Of a DNA stretch of 64,000 bases, positions 34,397 through 43,483 are shown piece by piece; the stretch's first letter is position 1, and each line of letters starts with the position of its first letter. Origin of the DNA: Halomonas piscis (GTDB lineage: Bacteria; Pseudomonadota; Gammaproteobacteria; Pseudomonadales; Halomonadaceae); assembly GCF_031886125.1 (NCBI RefSeq), contig NZ_CP119391.1:1860001-1924000 (forward strand), given 5' to 3'. The notes below the pieces were generated by a model that was not told the DNA's origin, ran no database searches, and saw only the letters and a list, made by a program, of their open reading frames with translations. The position numbers and the translations under genes are program-made.

Positions 34397-35572
34397 ATGA
34401 CAGACCACAACGCAAGCCCCCCCGCCGCTTCCGACCCCTGGGCGGACATTCGCCCCTACGCCGACGCCGAGGTCGAAGACGTACTCAGGCGCCTGGCCCA
34501 CGACAACGAGCTGCTCAACGCGCTGACCCAGTTTCGCCTGCCGCGCCTGGCCCGCCTCGCCCCGCCGCTGGCGCGGCTGCTGGCCAGCCGAGCGGTCAAG
34601 CGCGAGGTGCAAGGGGTACGCGACGTGCGCGCCTTTCAGCAGCGCATCGCCGGCTACATGGACCGCATGATCCGCCAAAGCACCGACGCCTTCGACGTTA
34701 CGGGGCTTGACCGGCTCGACCCGGAGACGGCCTATCTGTTCATCGGCAACCACCGGGATATTTCGCTGGACCCGGCGTTCGTCAACTACGCGCTCTACCG
34801 CGCCGAGCGCAACACCGTGCGCATCGCCATCGGCGACAACCTGCTGAAAAAGCCCTACGTCACCGACCTGATGCGTCTCAACAAGAGCTTCATCGTGCCG
34901 CGCAGCGCCCGGGGCAAGCGCGCCATGCTCGCCGCCTACCAGAATCTGTCGGAGTACATCCGCCATTCGATCACCGTGGACAACCACTCGATTTGGATGG
35001 CCCAGCGCGAAGGCCGGGCGAAGAACGGCATCGACCTCACGGGGCCGGCGATCATCAAGATGCTGACCATGGCCCGGCGCCGGGCGGACAAGGACGCCGG
35101 CACCGGCGAGGCGATCAAGGAGCTGCGCATCGTACCGGTATCGATCAGCTACGAGCTCGACCCCTGCGACGTGCAGAAGGCCCAGGAGCTTTTTGATCTG
35201 GATACCCGGGGCGGCTACGACAAGACCGAATTCGAGGACATCCAGTCCATCGTCGCCGGCATTACCGGCGACAAGGGCCGGGTGCAGCTGCACTTCGGCA
35301 CGCCGCTGGGCGCCGACGCCGGCACCGCCGAGGAGGTGGCCGCCGAGATCGACCGCCAGGTCATCGGCGGCTACCGGCTTTTCCCCACCCATTACCTGGC
35401 CCTGGAGGCGCTGGGGGACGCGCCGGAGCTGGTATCGCACCGGGCGATCACCGCCAGGGATCGCGAGCGCTTCGACAAGCGCCTGGCCACGGTGCCCGAG
35501 GCCCTGCGCCCCTACTGGCTGGCCCAGTACGCCAACCCGGTCAAACACAAGGCCGGCCGGCTGGCGCTGTGA
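34397..35572 (+). CDS. PlsC-type 1-acylglycerol-3-phosphate acyltransferase family protein
   Basis: A 391-residue acyltransferase. The catalytic HX4D motif is GNHRDISLD (His near residue 118, Asp near 123); the glycerol-3-phosphate contact region is WMAQREGRAKNGID. An N-terminal segment of about 100 residues precedes the acyltransferase domain and has no obvious membrane anchor apart from one weak hydrophobic stretch. It is longer than housekeeping PlsC (about 245 residues), so it is probably an accessory acyltransferase for phospholipid or lipid remodelling. Start at the Met of MTDHNASPPAAS, the first Met not overlapping rdgC. Confidence 0.85.
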   Translation: MTDHNASPPAASDPWADIRPYADAEVEDVLRRLAHDNELLNALTQFRLPRLARLAPPLARLLASRAVKREVQGVRDVRAFQQRIAGYMDRMIRQSTDAFDVTGLDRLDPETAYLFIGNHRDISLDPAFVNYALYRAERNTVRIAIGDNLLKKPYVTDLMRLNKSFIVPRSARGKRAMLAAYQNLSEYIRHSITVDNHSIWMAQREGRAKNGIDLTGPAIIKMLTMARRRADKDAGTGEAIKELRIVPVSISYELDPCDVQKAQELFDLDTRGGYDKTEFEDIQSIVAGITGDKGRVQLHFGTPLGADAGTAEEVAAEIDRQVIGGYRLFPTHYLALEALGDAPELVSHRAITARDRERFDKRLATVPEALRPYWLAQYANPVKHKAGRLAL

Positions 35573-35655
35573 GCCCCGGGTGAAAAAATGCTAAGGTCCG
35601 CAGGAACGGCGCCGCCCGCCCGGCCGCGTCCTCAAGCGTACACAGGAGAGCCTTT

Positions 35656-35937
35656 ATGTCCGCTTCAGAAATTCAGAAAACGCGCATCATCAACGAGCTG
35701 CAGGGGTTTATCCGCAAGCTGTTGCAGGACCCCAGGATTCTCGAGCAGTCGCTGGCCGTGGCTCGCCGGGAGCTCGACAACGGCGGCAGCGCCGACAGCA
35801 TGGTGCGCATAGCCAACGAGATCACCGACACCACGAGCATTCACATTCCGGAAGATCCCGAGGAGCACTCCGAGGCCGACAAGCTGTTTCTCGCGCTCTT
35901 GCGCGAGGTGATTCTCGAGGAGCAGGCGCTGTACTGA
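35656..35937 (+). CDS. Small conserved hypothetical protein
   Basis: A 93-residue acidic helical protein: [20 protein letters not shown], then [20 protein letters not shown] and a C-terminal helix [17 protein letters not shown]. No known domain is recognised. It has a good ribosome site (AGGAGA 8 bases before the ATG) and codon use like its neighbours, so it is likely a real gene. It lies between the acyltransferase and metG without overlap. Confidence 0.68.
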   Translation: MSASEIQKTRIINELQGFIRKLLQDPRILEQSLAVARRELDNGGSADSMVRIANEITDTTSIHIPEDPEEHSEADKLFLALLREVILEEQALY

Positions 35938-36013
35938 GCCGACCCCGGCACGCGCTCTTTTTTATCCAAGCCCGCATACCCCAAGCCCGACGTTAACGGA
36001 AGCCTCATTCCCC

Positions 36014-38050
36014 ATGCCTAACACCGCCACGCGCAAGATCCTGGTCACCAGCGCGCTCCCCTATGCCAATGGCGCCATCCATCTGGGCCATCTGCTCGAG
36101 TACATCCAGACCGACATCTGGGTGCGCTTCCAGAAAAGCCGCGGCCAGCAGTGCCACTACGTCTGCGCCGACGACGCCCACGGCACCGCCATCATGCTGC
36201 GCGCCGAGCAGGAAGGCATTTCCCCGGAGGCGCTGATCGAGCGCGTCTCCCAAGAGCACCAGGAAGACTTTGCCCGGTTCGGCGTGGCGTTTGACAACTA
36301 CTACACCACCCACTCGGCAGAAAACCGCCGCTTCAGCGAGCTGATCTACACCCGTCTGCGCGACGCCGGCCACATCGCCACCCGGGAGATCGAGCAGATG
36401 TTCGACCCCGAGCGCGGGCTGTTTCTCGCCGATCGCTTTATCAAGGGCACCTGCCCCAAGTGCCGCAAGGACGGCCAGTACGGCGACAACTGCGAGGCCT
36501 GCGGCGCGACCTATACTCCGGCAGACCTGATCGACCCGGTCTCGACGGTGTCCGGCGCCACCCCGGAGGTTCGCAGCTCCACCCACTACTTCTTCAAGCT
36601 GCCGGACTTTGCCGACTTCATGCAACGCTGGATCAACGACGACCGCGTCCAGCCGCAGATTCGCAACAAGCTGATGGAGTGGTTCGAGGACGGCTTCAAC
36701 GAGTGGGACATCTCCCGGGACGCGCCCTACTTCGGCTTCGAGATTCCCGACGCCCCGGGCAAATACTTCTACGTCTGGCTGGACGCGCCCATCGGCTACC
36801 TGGCGAGCTTCCAAAACCTCTGCGAGCGCGAGGGGCTCGACTTCGACGACTACTGGCAGCCGGATTCCGACGCCGAGGTGTACCACTTCATCGGCAAGGA
36901 CATCGTCTACTTCCACGCGCTGTTCTGGCCGGCGATGCTCCACGGCGCCGGCTTTCGCACCCCCACGGCGGTGAACTGCCACGGCTTTGTGACGGTAGAC
37001 GGCGCCAAGATGTCCAAGTCCCGGGGCACCTTCGTCAAGGCGACCACCTACGCCGAGCACCTGAACCCGGAATACCTGCGCTACTACTTCGCCGCCAAGC
37101 TGACCTCGGGCATCGACGACCTGGACCTCAACCTGGACGACTTTGCCGCCCGGGTGAACGCCGACCTCGTGGGCAAGGTGGTCAACATCGCCAGCCGCTG
37201 CGCGGGCTTCGTCAAGAAGATCGGCGGCGGCACGCTGTCTTCGCACTGCGCGGAGCCGGCCATGGTGTCGCGCTTCATCGCCGCCGGCGACGACATCGCC
37301 GAGCACTACGAGAACCGCGAGTTTGCCCGCGCCATGCGCCGGGTCATGGAGCTTGCCGACGAGGCCAACACCTACATCGCCGAGGCCGAGCCCTGGGTGC
37401 TGGCCAAGCAGCACGGCCGCGACCAGGAAGTGCTCGACATCTGCTCGGTGGGGATCAACCTCTTCCGCCAGCTGATGGTCTACCTGGCCCCGGTGGTGCC
37501 GGCCATGGCCAATGAGGCCCGGGCGTTTCTCAACCTCGACACCCTCGACTGGGCGAGCCGCCACCAGGTGCTGACCGAGCACGCCATCAACAAATTCAAG
37601 CCGTTGATGACGCGCATCGAGCGCTCGAGCATCGACGCCATGCTCGAAGCGTCGAAGGAAGACCTCGCCGCGGAGCAGAAGCTCAAGGAGGCGCCCAAAG
37701 GCCCGCTGGTGGACGATCCCATCGCCGAGGAAATCAGCTTTGACGACTTCGCCAGGGTCGATCTGCGCATTGCCCGGATTGCCCGTGCCGACTACGTCAA
37801 GGGCGCCGACAGGCTCTTGCAGCTGACCCTGGATATCGGCGGCGAAACCCGCAACGTCTTCTCCGGCATCCGCTCGGCCTACGCCCCGGAGGCGCTCGAG
37901 GGCCGGCTGACGATCATGGTCGCCAACCTGGCGCCGCGCAGGATGCGCTTCGGCGTCTCCGAAGGCATGGTGCTGGCGTCCGCCGACGACGCGGGTATCT
38001 ACCTGCTCTCGCCGGACGACGGCGCCGAGCCCGGCCAGCGCGTTACCTGA
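36014..38050 (+). CDS. metG: Methionyl-tRNA synthetase
   Basis: A 678-residue class I synthetase (E. coli 677). The HIGH motif appears as HLGH near residue 22, a zinc knuckle as [18 protein letters not shown], and KMSKS as [12 protein letters not shown]-terminal tRNA-binding domain (about 575-678, [20 protein letters not shown]) makes it the dimeric form. In Pseudomonas an ApbC/Mrp gene is next to metG; here it is followed by an RnfB-like gene and nth instead. Confidence 0.97.
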   Translation: MPNTATRKILVTSALPYANGAIHLGHLLEYIQTDIWVRFQKSRGQQCHYVCADDAHGTAIMLRAEQEGISPEALIERVSQEHQEDFARFGVAFDNYYTTHSAENRRFSELIYTRLRDAGHIATREIEQMFDPERGLFLADRFIKGTCPKCRKDGQYGDNCEACGATYTPADLIDPVSTVSGATPEVRSSTHYFFKLPDFADFMQRWINDDRVQPQIRNKLMEWFEDGFNEWDISRDAPYFGFEIPDAPGKYFYVWLDAPIGYLASFQNLCEREGLDFDDYWQPDSDAEVYHFIGKDIVYFHALFWPAMLHGAGFRTPTAVNCHGFVTVDGAKMSKSRGTFVKATTYAEHLNPEYLRYYFAAKLTSGIDDLDLNLDDFAARVNADLVGKVVNIASRCAGFVKKIGGGTLSSHCAEPAMVSRFIAAGDDIAEHYENREFARAMRRVMELADEANTYIAEAEPWVLAKQHGRDQEVLDICSVGINLFRQLMVYLAPVVPAMANEARAFLNLDTLDWASRHQVLTEHAINKFKPLMTRIERSSIDAMLEASKEDLAAEQKLKEAPKGPLVDDPIAEEISFDDFARVDLRIARIARADYVKGADRLLQLTLDIGGETRNVFSGIRSAYAPEALEGRLTIMVANLAPRRMRFGVSEGMVLASADDAGIYLLSPDDGAEPGQRVT

Positions 38051-38061
38051 GCGGTGGGTTC

Positions 38062-38859
38062 ATGAGTCGCCACGCTTCGCTGATCGAGGCCGTCGATGCG
38101 CTGCTGCCGCAGACCCAGTGCGGCAAGTGCGGCTTCGACGGCTGTTTGCCCTACGCCCGGGCCATCGCCGAGGGCGAGCCGGTCAACCGCTGCCCGCCGG
38201 GCGGCGAGGCGACCCTTGCCGCGCTGGTTGAGCTGACCGGCCAGCCGTACCGGCCGCTTGCCGAGCCGGCCCAGCCGCCCCTTGCCGCGGTGATCCGCGA
38301 AGACGAGTGCATCGGCTGCACCAAGTGCATCGACGCCTGCCCGGTGGACGCCATACTCGGCGCGGCCAAGCGCATGCACACGGTGATTACCGACGAATGC
38401 ACCGGCTGCGAGCTGTGCGTGGCGCCCTGCCCGGTGGACTGCATCGACATGGTCGCCCACCCCGCCTGGCAGGCCGCCAAAAGCGAAGCGGAGCAAGAGG
38501 CCTACCTCGAGCGCCGCGCCGCCCTTGGCCGGGAGCGCCACCGGGCGCGCCAGGCGCGCCTGGAGCGCGACGCCCGGGAGAAGCGTCAGGAACGCCGCCG
38601 GCGGCGGCTGCAAAAGCGCCAGGCTCCCGCCGCCGGGGGCCAGGCGTCCCGGGCCGCGGCGCAGCGCCAGAAAAGGCTCGCCGTCCGGGCCGCGGAGCAG
38701 GCGCTCAGGCGCGTGGAGCAGCAGCTGGAAAGCGCGCAGCGCCGCCGGGACGCCGAGGCCGAAGCCACCGCCCGGGAGCAGCTTCCCGAAGCCGAACGCC
38801 TGCTGGCCGAGGCGCGCCAGGCGCTGGAAAACACAAGCAAGGAAGACAGCACGCCATGA
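38062..38859 (+). CDS. rsxB: RnfB/RsxB-like ferredoxin-type iron-sulfur protein
   Basis: A 265-residue protein related to the B subunit of the Rnf/Rsx electron-transport complex. It has the CGKCGFDGC...NRCPPGG cluster motif near residues 19-48, then two 4Fe-4S ferredoxin motifs [15 protein letters not shown] and [15 protein letters not shown]. It lacks the N-terminal membrane helix of true RnfB and has a long, very basic coiled-coil tail (about 155-265, rich in Arg, Gln, Ala). The other rnf genes are not adjacent. It overlaps nth by 4 bases (ATGA). Coupling with an Fe-S DNA glycosylase suggests electron transfer or cluster supply, which is an inference. Confidence 0.85.
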   Translation: MSRHASLIEAVDALLPQTQCGKCGFDGCLPYARAIAEGEPVNRCPPGGEATLAALVELTGQPYRPLAEPAQPPLAAVIREDECIGCTKCIDACPVDAILGAAKRMHTVITDECTGCELCVAPCPVDCIDMVAHPAWQAAKSEAEQEAYLERRAALGRERHRARQARLERDAREKRQERRRRRLQKRQAPAAGGQASRAAAQRQKRLAVRAAEQALRRVEQQLESAQRRRDAEAEATAREQLPEAERLLAEARQALENTSKEDSTP

Positions 38860-39494
38860 ACGCGCACAAGCGCTACGAGATCTTTGCCCGGCTGCGGGCG
38901 GAAAACCCGCACCCGCAAACCGAGCTCAACTGGACCACGCCGTTCGAGCTTCTCACCGCGGTGCTGCTTTCCGCCCAGGCCACGGACGTCGGCGTCAACA
39001 AGGCTACCGCGCGGCTCTTCCCGGCGGCCAACACGCCGCAAGCGATCCTTGATCTGGGCCTCGACGGCCTGAAGGCGCACATCAGGACCATCGGCCTTTA
39101 CAACACCAAGGCCGAGAACCTGATGAAAACCTGCCGCTTGCTGGTGGAAAAACACGGCGGCGAGGTGCCCCGCACCCGCAAGGCGCTGGAAGCGCTGCCC
39201 GGCGTGGGGCGCAAAACCGCCAACGTCATCCTCAACACCGCCTTTGGCATGCCCACCATCGCCGTGGACACCCATATCTTCCGCGTGGCCAACCGCACCG
39301 GCATGGCGCCGGGCAAGAACGTGGTGGAGGTCGAGCAGAAACTGCTGCGCCACGTCCCCGCCGAGTTCAAGCGCGACGCCCACCACTGGCTGATTCTGCA
39401 CGGCCGCTATACCTGCATCGCGCGCCGGCCCCGCTGCGGCAGCTGTGTCATCGAAGACCTCTGCGACTATTCACACAAGACCGAGCCCCACTAG
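38856..39494 (+). CDS. nth: Endonuclease III (DNA glycosylase/AP lyase)
   Basis: A 212-residue base-excision enzyme removing oxidised pyrimidines. The helix-hairpin-helix [17 protein letters not shown] carries the catalytic Lys; [12 protein letters not shown] carries the catalytic Asp. The 4Fe-4S site is [17 protein letters not shown]. The start overlaps the RsxB-like gene. The last codons (THE sequence TEPH and the stop) form part of a 15-bp tandem repeat that continues past the gene. Confidence 0.96.
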   Translation: MNAHKRYEIFARLRAENPHPQTELNWTTPFELLTAVLLSAQATDVGVNKATARLFPAANTPQAILDLGLDGLKAHIRTIGLYNTKAENLMKTCRLLVEKHGGEVPRTRKALEALPGVGRKTANVILNTAFGMPTIAVDTHIFRVANRTGMAPGKNVVEVEQKLLRHVPAEFKRDAHHWLILHGRYTCIARRPRCGSCVIEDLCDYSHKTEPH

Positions 39495-39532
39495 ACCGAG
39501 CCCCACTAGACCGAGCCCCACTGGACCGAGCC
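39478..39532. repeat. 15-bp tandem repeat overlapping the nth stop codon
   Basis: Four units of about 15 bp, GACCGAGCCCCACTA with small changes in the last. The first unit supplies the final codons (Thr-Glu-Pro-His) and the TAG stop of nth, and each full copy brings another in-frame TAG. Confidence 0.88.
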
Positions 39533-39564
39533 GCAACGCGCTCGGCCCTCCCGGGAAGAGAACA

Positions 39565-41064
39565 TCAAGCGTCGTCGCTCCGCGCGGCGCGAGATACGGG
39601 TTTTCCAAGCACTTCGTCAACGGCTGCTTGGCATTCCTTCGCCCTTTCCACCGGCGCTTTCGTCACCAGGCTGACCCCCACAAACAGCACGCTTGCCACG
39701 ATAATCCCCCAGATGCCGGCGGGCAGCCCCAGCAGGGAGTTGCCGGCGGCATAAAGCGCCAGCACGAAAAGCGTAGTGCCGATCACGCTGGCAAGAGCGC
39801 CGGCGCCGGTGCCGCCTTGCCAGTAAAAAGCGCCGATCATCGCCGGTACCACGGCGACCAGGCCCGAGGAGGCGGCCACGGAGAGCACCGCGATCAAATC
39901 CAGCTGCAGCTGCGCAAAGCCCAGCGCCAGCAGCGCGATCAGCGGAACCACGACCTTGCCCATCCGCAGCTGCCGGCGCTCGCTGACGTCCGGCTTGAGA
40001 TTGGCATACAGATCCCGGGAAAGCATGGAAGACAGCGCCAGCATGATCGAATCGATGGTCGAGACGGCGGCGGCCAGGATGGCGATCAGCACGATCACGC
40101 CCAGCCAGGGCGGCACGTAGTCGGAGCCAAGCAGCCTCGGCGCGGCCAGGTCCGCATTCTCGAGCCCGGGAAAGGCAACCAGTGCCGAGAAGCCCCAGAG
40201 CACCGAGACAAGCGTATAGATGAAGCCGAAAACCAGAAAGCCCAGCAGCATGCGCCGCATCGCCCCGAGAGAGGCGGGCATGAACAGCCGCTGGCTGACC
40301 TGGGGGTTGGAGAGGCTGAAGAAAAACCAGGGAAGGGTCAGCCCCAGAAAGGTGGTCAGGCTGAACAGGCCGCTCCCGGGCACCGTCAGGGCTTGCGGCC
40401 GCTCCGTGGCCAGCCTGTCGAAGAGCGTCGGGAATCCGCCAAGCCCCTGAACCACCAGGAAGACCACCAGGGTCGAGGCCAGCATCATCACGATGGCCTG
40501 CAGGGAGTCGGTCCACATCACCGAGCGGATTCCCGCGATATAAGCAAACAGGAGGGCGATGGCCGTGGCCAGAAATATGCCGACGTTATAGGAAATGGCG
40601 CCGTCCGTGGTGCCCTGCAGAAGATAGCCGACCCCGGTGAGCTGTACCGCGGCGTAGGGGATCAGAAAGATACAGTTCGAGACGGCGATGACCGTCGCCA
40701 CGTGTCTGTTGGCATAGCGGTAGCCGAGCATCTCGCTGGGCGTGACGAAACCGAAGCGCTTGCCCAGGGCCCAAAGCCGGGGCCCGAAGACCGCCACCAG
40801 GGAAACCCCGGCGAAATAGATGATCTCGAAGCCCAGAGCGCCGACCCCGCCGGCGTAGGTGAGCCCCGCCAGGCCGACCATCATGAAGGCGCTGTAGGTG
40901 GTAGCGCTGTAGCTGAGCGCGGATACCAGGCCGCTCATCTGCCGATTGCCCAGAAAATACCCCGACATCCGCGTCGCGGGCTTCTTCTGCCGGGACAAAA
41001 ACCCGACCAGGGTGGCGATAATCAGATAGATCGCTACCGACCACCAGATAAGGGATGCGCTCAT
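39565..41064 (-). CDS. Sodium:solute symporter family (SSS) transporter
   Basis: A 499-residue LeuT-fold transporter with about 13 membrane helices. Family hallmarks: SALSYSATTYSAFMMVGLAG in the sodium-site helix, GYRYANRHVATVIAV, and IAILAAAVSTIDSIMLALSS (the AAxxSTxDS motif that holds sodium ligands). Substrate is not evident; closest by feel are the pantothenate or general organic-solute branches. It is preceded, 13 bases upstream, by a small membrane protein gene, a common arrangement for SSS transporters. The tail is cytoplasmic and charged. Confidence 0.9.
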   Translation of the reverse strand: MSASLIWWSVAIYLIIATLVGFLSRQKKPATRMSGYFLGNRQMSGLVSALSYSATTYSAFMMVGLAGLTYAGGVGALGFEIIYFAGVSLVAVFGPRLWALGKRFGFVTPSEMLGYRYANRHVATVIAVSNCIFLIPYAAVQLTGVGYLLQGTTDGAISYNVGIFLATAIALLFAYIAGIRSVMWTDSLQAIVMMLASTLVVFLVVQGLGGFPTLFDRLATERPQALTVPGSGLFSLTTFLGLTLPWFFFSLSNPQVSQRLFMPASLGAMRRMLLGFLVFGFIYTLVSVLWGFSALVAFPGLENADLAAPRLLGSDYVPPWLGVIVLIAILAAAVSTIDSIMLALSSMLSRDLYANLKPDVSERRQLRMGKVVVPLIALLALGFAQLQLDLIAVLSVAASSGLVAVVPAMIGAFYWQGGTGAGALASVIGTTLFVLALYAAGNSLLGLPAGIWGIIVASVLFVGVSLVTKAPVERAKECQAAVDEVLGKPVSRAARSDDA

Positions 41065-41077
41065 CCGTTGCCTCTTG

Positions 41078-41257
41078 TTATTTTCCCTTGAAGTCCTTGG
41101 TCATGACGATGTTGAGTGCGATCACCGCCAGTCCCACGAGGGTCCAGAAGAGAAAGCTTCCGTACCAGGCCTGGACCCGAGTCAATAGAGTATAGGGAAT
41201 CAGGTAGCTCAACAGCACCAGGCCCCATACTGCCCATATCCATCGGCTTCTCGGCAT
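41078..41257 (-). CDS. Small two-helix membrane protein paired with the SSS transporter
   Basis: A 59-residue protein with two hydrophobic helices (WIWAVWGLVLLSYLIPYTLL and LFWTLVGLAVIALNIVM) and a basic end KDFKGK. Start at 41257 (AGGAG 7 bases upstream); an upstream Met would extend it into unlikely basic sequence. Short membrane partners of this kind (YhdT or DUF3311-like) often sit before symporter genes and may aid assembly or stability. The exact family is uncertain. Confidence 0.72.
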   Translation of the reverse strand: MPRSRWIWAVWGLVLLSYLIPYTLLTRVQAWYGSFLFWTLVGLAVIALNIVMTKDFKGK

Positions 41258-41331
41258 TCGCGCTCTCCTGTCGTCCGTTTTAATCTGCTGCAAGCGTATC
41301 ATGATGAGACGCCGTTCATGACGAGGTAGCC

Positions 41332-41937
41332 ATGCCGTCACACCGTCTACCCCTCTGGCTCAAGCTGGCTTTCACCGTCTGGATCGCCATCTGGGCGCCG
41401 AGCTATTTCGCCAGGGTGGGCTGGCAAAATTTCCTGTGGCTGTGCGATCTGGCCAGCCTGCTGATCCTCGTCGCGCTGTGGACCGAGAGTCGCCTGCTGA
41501 TGTCGGCCCAGTGGCTCGCAGTGCTGCTGGTGGGCATACTGTGGAGCCTGGATGTCGGGGGCGCCTTGCTGTTCGGCGTTCACCCCATCGGCGGCACCGA
41601 ATACATGTTCGATGCCCAGGTGACGCTGTCCTTCCGCCTGCTTTCGCTCTTCCATGTGGTGCTGCCGGTAGTCACCAGCTATGCGGTGTTCAGGCTGGGC
41701 TATGACCGACGCGGCCTGTGGCTGCAGACGGCGCTGACCTGGCTGGTACTGCCCCTGAGCCTGTGGCTCACCGATGCGGAGCGTCACATCAACTGGGTGC
41801 ACGGGCTATTCGGCCAGCACCAGACGCTGCTCGATCCGCTCGTCTATCTCTTGGGCCTGATGCTCGGCTGGCCGATCGTGCTGTATCTGCCCTCACATTT
41901 ACTGGCCATCGCGCTGCAGCGTCGGCAGGCAAGATGA
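41332..41937 (+). CDS. Uncharacterised integral membrane protein
   Basis: A 201-residue protein with about six membrane helices and short loops: helices near residues 8-25, 32-50, 58-80, 95-118, 125-145 and 165-190. A conserved-looking loop is FGVHPIGGTEYMFD; another is DAERHINWVHGLFG. The His and Asp/Glu residues near the membrane could bind a metal or be catalytic, but no family is recognised. It is divergent from the small SSS partner, 74 bases away. The ribosome site is GAGGT. Function unknown. Confidence 0.68.
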   Translation: MPSHRLPLWLKLAFTVWIAIWAPSYFARVGWQNFLWLCDLASLLILVALWTESRLLMSAQWLAVLLVGILWSLDVGGALLFGVHPIGGTEYMFDAQVTLSFRLLSLFHVVLPVVTSYAVFRLGYDRRGLWLQTALTWLVLPLSLWLTDAERHINWVHGLFGQHQTLLDPLVYLLGLMLGWPIVLYLPSHLLAIALQRRQAR

Positions 41938-42146
41938 TTCCGCCCCATAGCCGCACTTTCTCGCCCATTCGCGGCGTCGACGCCTGCCCTTTCGATCGCG
42001 ATCATCGGGGTGGCGCCCGACGCATCCGATCGCCGGCGGTATCGCCCGGGGCGTTCGGAAAGCACCCGAGCGCCTCGACCCCCGGCCCGAGCACCGACTA
42101 CACTCGGCCTGGACTACCTCTGTGTCTTGTCTAAGGAGAAAAGGCC

Positions 42147-42845
42147 ATGAACCAAGTCTGCGCCATCATCGGTATCGGTCCGGGTAACGGCCTGGCACTG
42201 ACACGCCGTTTCGCCCGGGAAGGGTATCAGGTCGCCATGCTGTCCCGGGATATCGACAAGCTCAAGGAGTGGGAGCAAGACATTGCCGGCGCCCATGCCT
42301 ATCAATATGACGCCACCGATGGCGATCAGGCAAGGGAGGTCTTCGCCCGCATTCGCGAGGAGCTCGGCCCCGTCTCGGTGCTGCTCTACAACGCCGGCGC
42401 CGGCGTATTCAAGCGTGCCGACGAAACCACCCTGGACGAGTTCGAGGCGACCTGGCGGGTCAACTGCCATGGGCTGCTGGCGGCCACCCAGGCGGTGCTT
42501 GCGCAGTTGCGCGAGCATGATCAGGCGAGTCTCGTCGTCACCGGCGCCTCAGCGGCGCTGCGCGGTCGCGCCGGCACGGCGCCCTTCGCCTCGGCCAAGG
42601 CGGCCCAGCGCAGCCTGGCGCAGTCCCTGGCCCGTCAGCTCGGCCCCGAGAACATCCACGTTGCCTACGTGGTGATCGACGGCGTGGTCGATCTGCCGCG
42701 CACCCGGGAAGCGATGCCGGACAAGCCCGACAGTTTCTTCCTCGATGCGGATGCCATCGCCGACAGTATCTGGTTCCTTACCCGGCAGCAGCGCTCCGCC
42801 TGGACCTTCGAACTCGATCTGCGGCCCTTTGGCGAAACCTGGTAA
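42147..42845 (+). CDS. SDR-family protein lacking the catalytic Tyr
   Basis: A 232-residue Rossmann-fold short-chain dehydrogenase/reductase. The nucleotide-binding loop is GIGPGNGLALTRRFA, a variant of TGxxxGxG; YNAGAGVFKR stands for the NAG motif, and VTGASAALRG contains the conserved Ser. At the position of the catalytic YxxxK it reads FASAK, so Lys is kept but Tyr is replaced by Phe (codon TTC). This would abolish or change classical oxidoreductase activity, although such variants exist in a subfamily of SDR proteins. It has a strong AAGGAG ribosome site and stands alone. Cofactor and substrate unknown. Confidence 0.85.
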   Translation: MNQVCAIIGIGPGNGLALTRRFAREGYQVAMLSRDIDKLKEWEQDIAGAHAYQYDATDGDQAREVFARIREELGPVSVLLYNAGAGVFKRADETTLDEFEATWRVNCHGLLAATQAVLAQLREHDQASLVVTGASAALRGRAGTAPFASAKAAQRSLAQSLARQLGPENIHVAYVVIDGVVDLPRTREAMPDKPDSFFLDADAIADSIWFLTRQQRSAWTFELDLRPFGETW

Positions 42846-43099
42846 GCCCGGCCCTGGCGGGCAAGAAGCATAGCCCCGGTACGCACCCGGCCGCCCCCGC
42901 CCGAACCGGCACCCCCTACTCGGCTTTCCTCTCGGTATTCGGCCAAGGTCGCCTTGGCCGCCGGCGCCCCGGGTGCCTAGACTGCGATAAACGCAGAGCC
43001 ATGAGCTGCGCTGAGCTGGCCTCAGCGCTGGCCTGGCAATAACGCAGGCCCTGGCACAACGCTGGCCCCAGAACAACGAAAACGCCGCAGGAGAACGCC

Positions 43100-43483
43100 A
43101 TGTCTCGGGTACTGGTGGTGGACGACGAACCCAACATTGTGCTTTCGCTCGAGTTTTTAATGCAGCAGGCGGGCTTTGAGGTGCTGACCGCCGAGGACGG
43201 CGAGGGGGCGCTTGCGCACATCGACGCCGGCCCGCCGGATCTTTTGCTGCTTGACATCAGCCTGCCCGGCATCAGCGGCTTTGACGTGCTTGAACGGCTG
43301 CGCGCCGACGACGCCACCCGGGCGCTGCCGATCATCATGCTCACCGCCCACGGCCGCGAGGTCGAGCGCGAAAAGGGCATGGCGCTGGGCGCCGACGACT
43401 ACGTCACCAAGCCGTTTTCCACCCGGGCGCTGGTCGACAAGGTCACCGCGCTGCTGGCCGAGGCCAACCATGACTCGCCGTGA
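43100..43483 (+). CDS. Stand-alone response regulator receiver protein
   Basis: A 127-residue receiver domain without output domain. The acidic pocket is Asp8-Asp9, the phosphoacceptor is Asp52 ([10 protein letters not shown]), with Thr82 and Lys104 (VTKPFS). It is the first gene of an operon with a kinase-like exonuclease fusion (which it overlaps by 14 bases), a small membrane protein and a CrbS-like sensor kinase. It is therefore the likely phosphate acceptor of that kinase. Without an output domain it would act by protein contact, as CheY does, or as a phosphate sink. It is preceded by CAGGAG. Confidence 0.92.
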   Translation: MSRVLVVDDEPNIVLSLEFLMQQAGFEVLTAEDGEGALAHIDAGPPDLLLLDISLPGISGFDVLERLRADDATRALPIIMLTAHGREVEREKGMALGADDYVTKPFSTRALVDKVTALLAEANHDSP

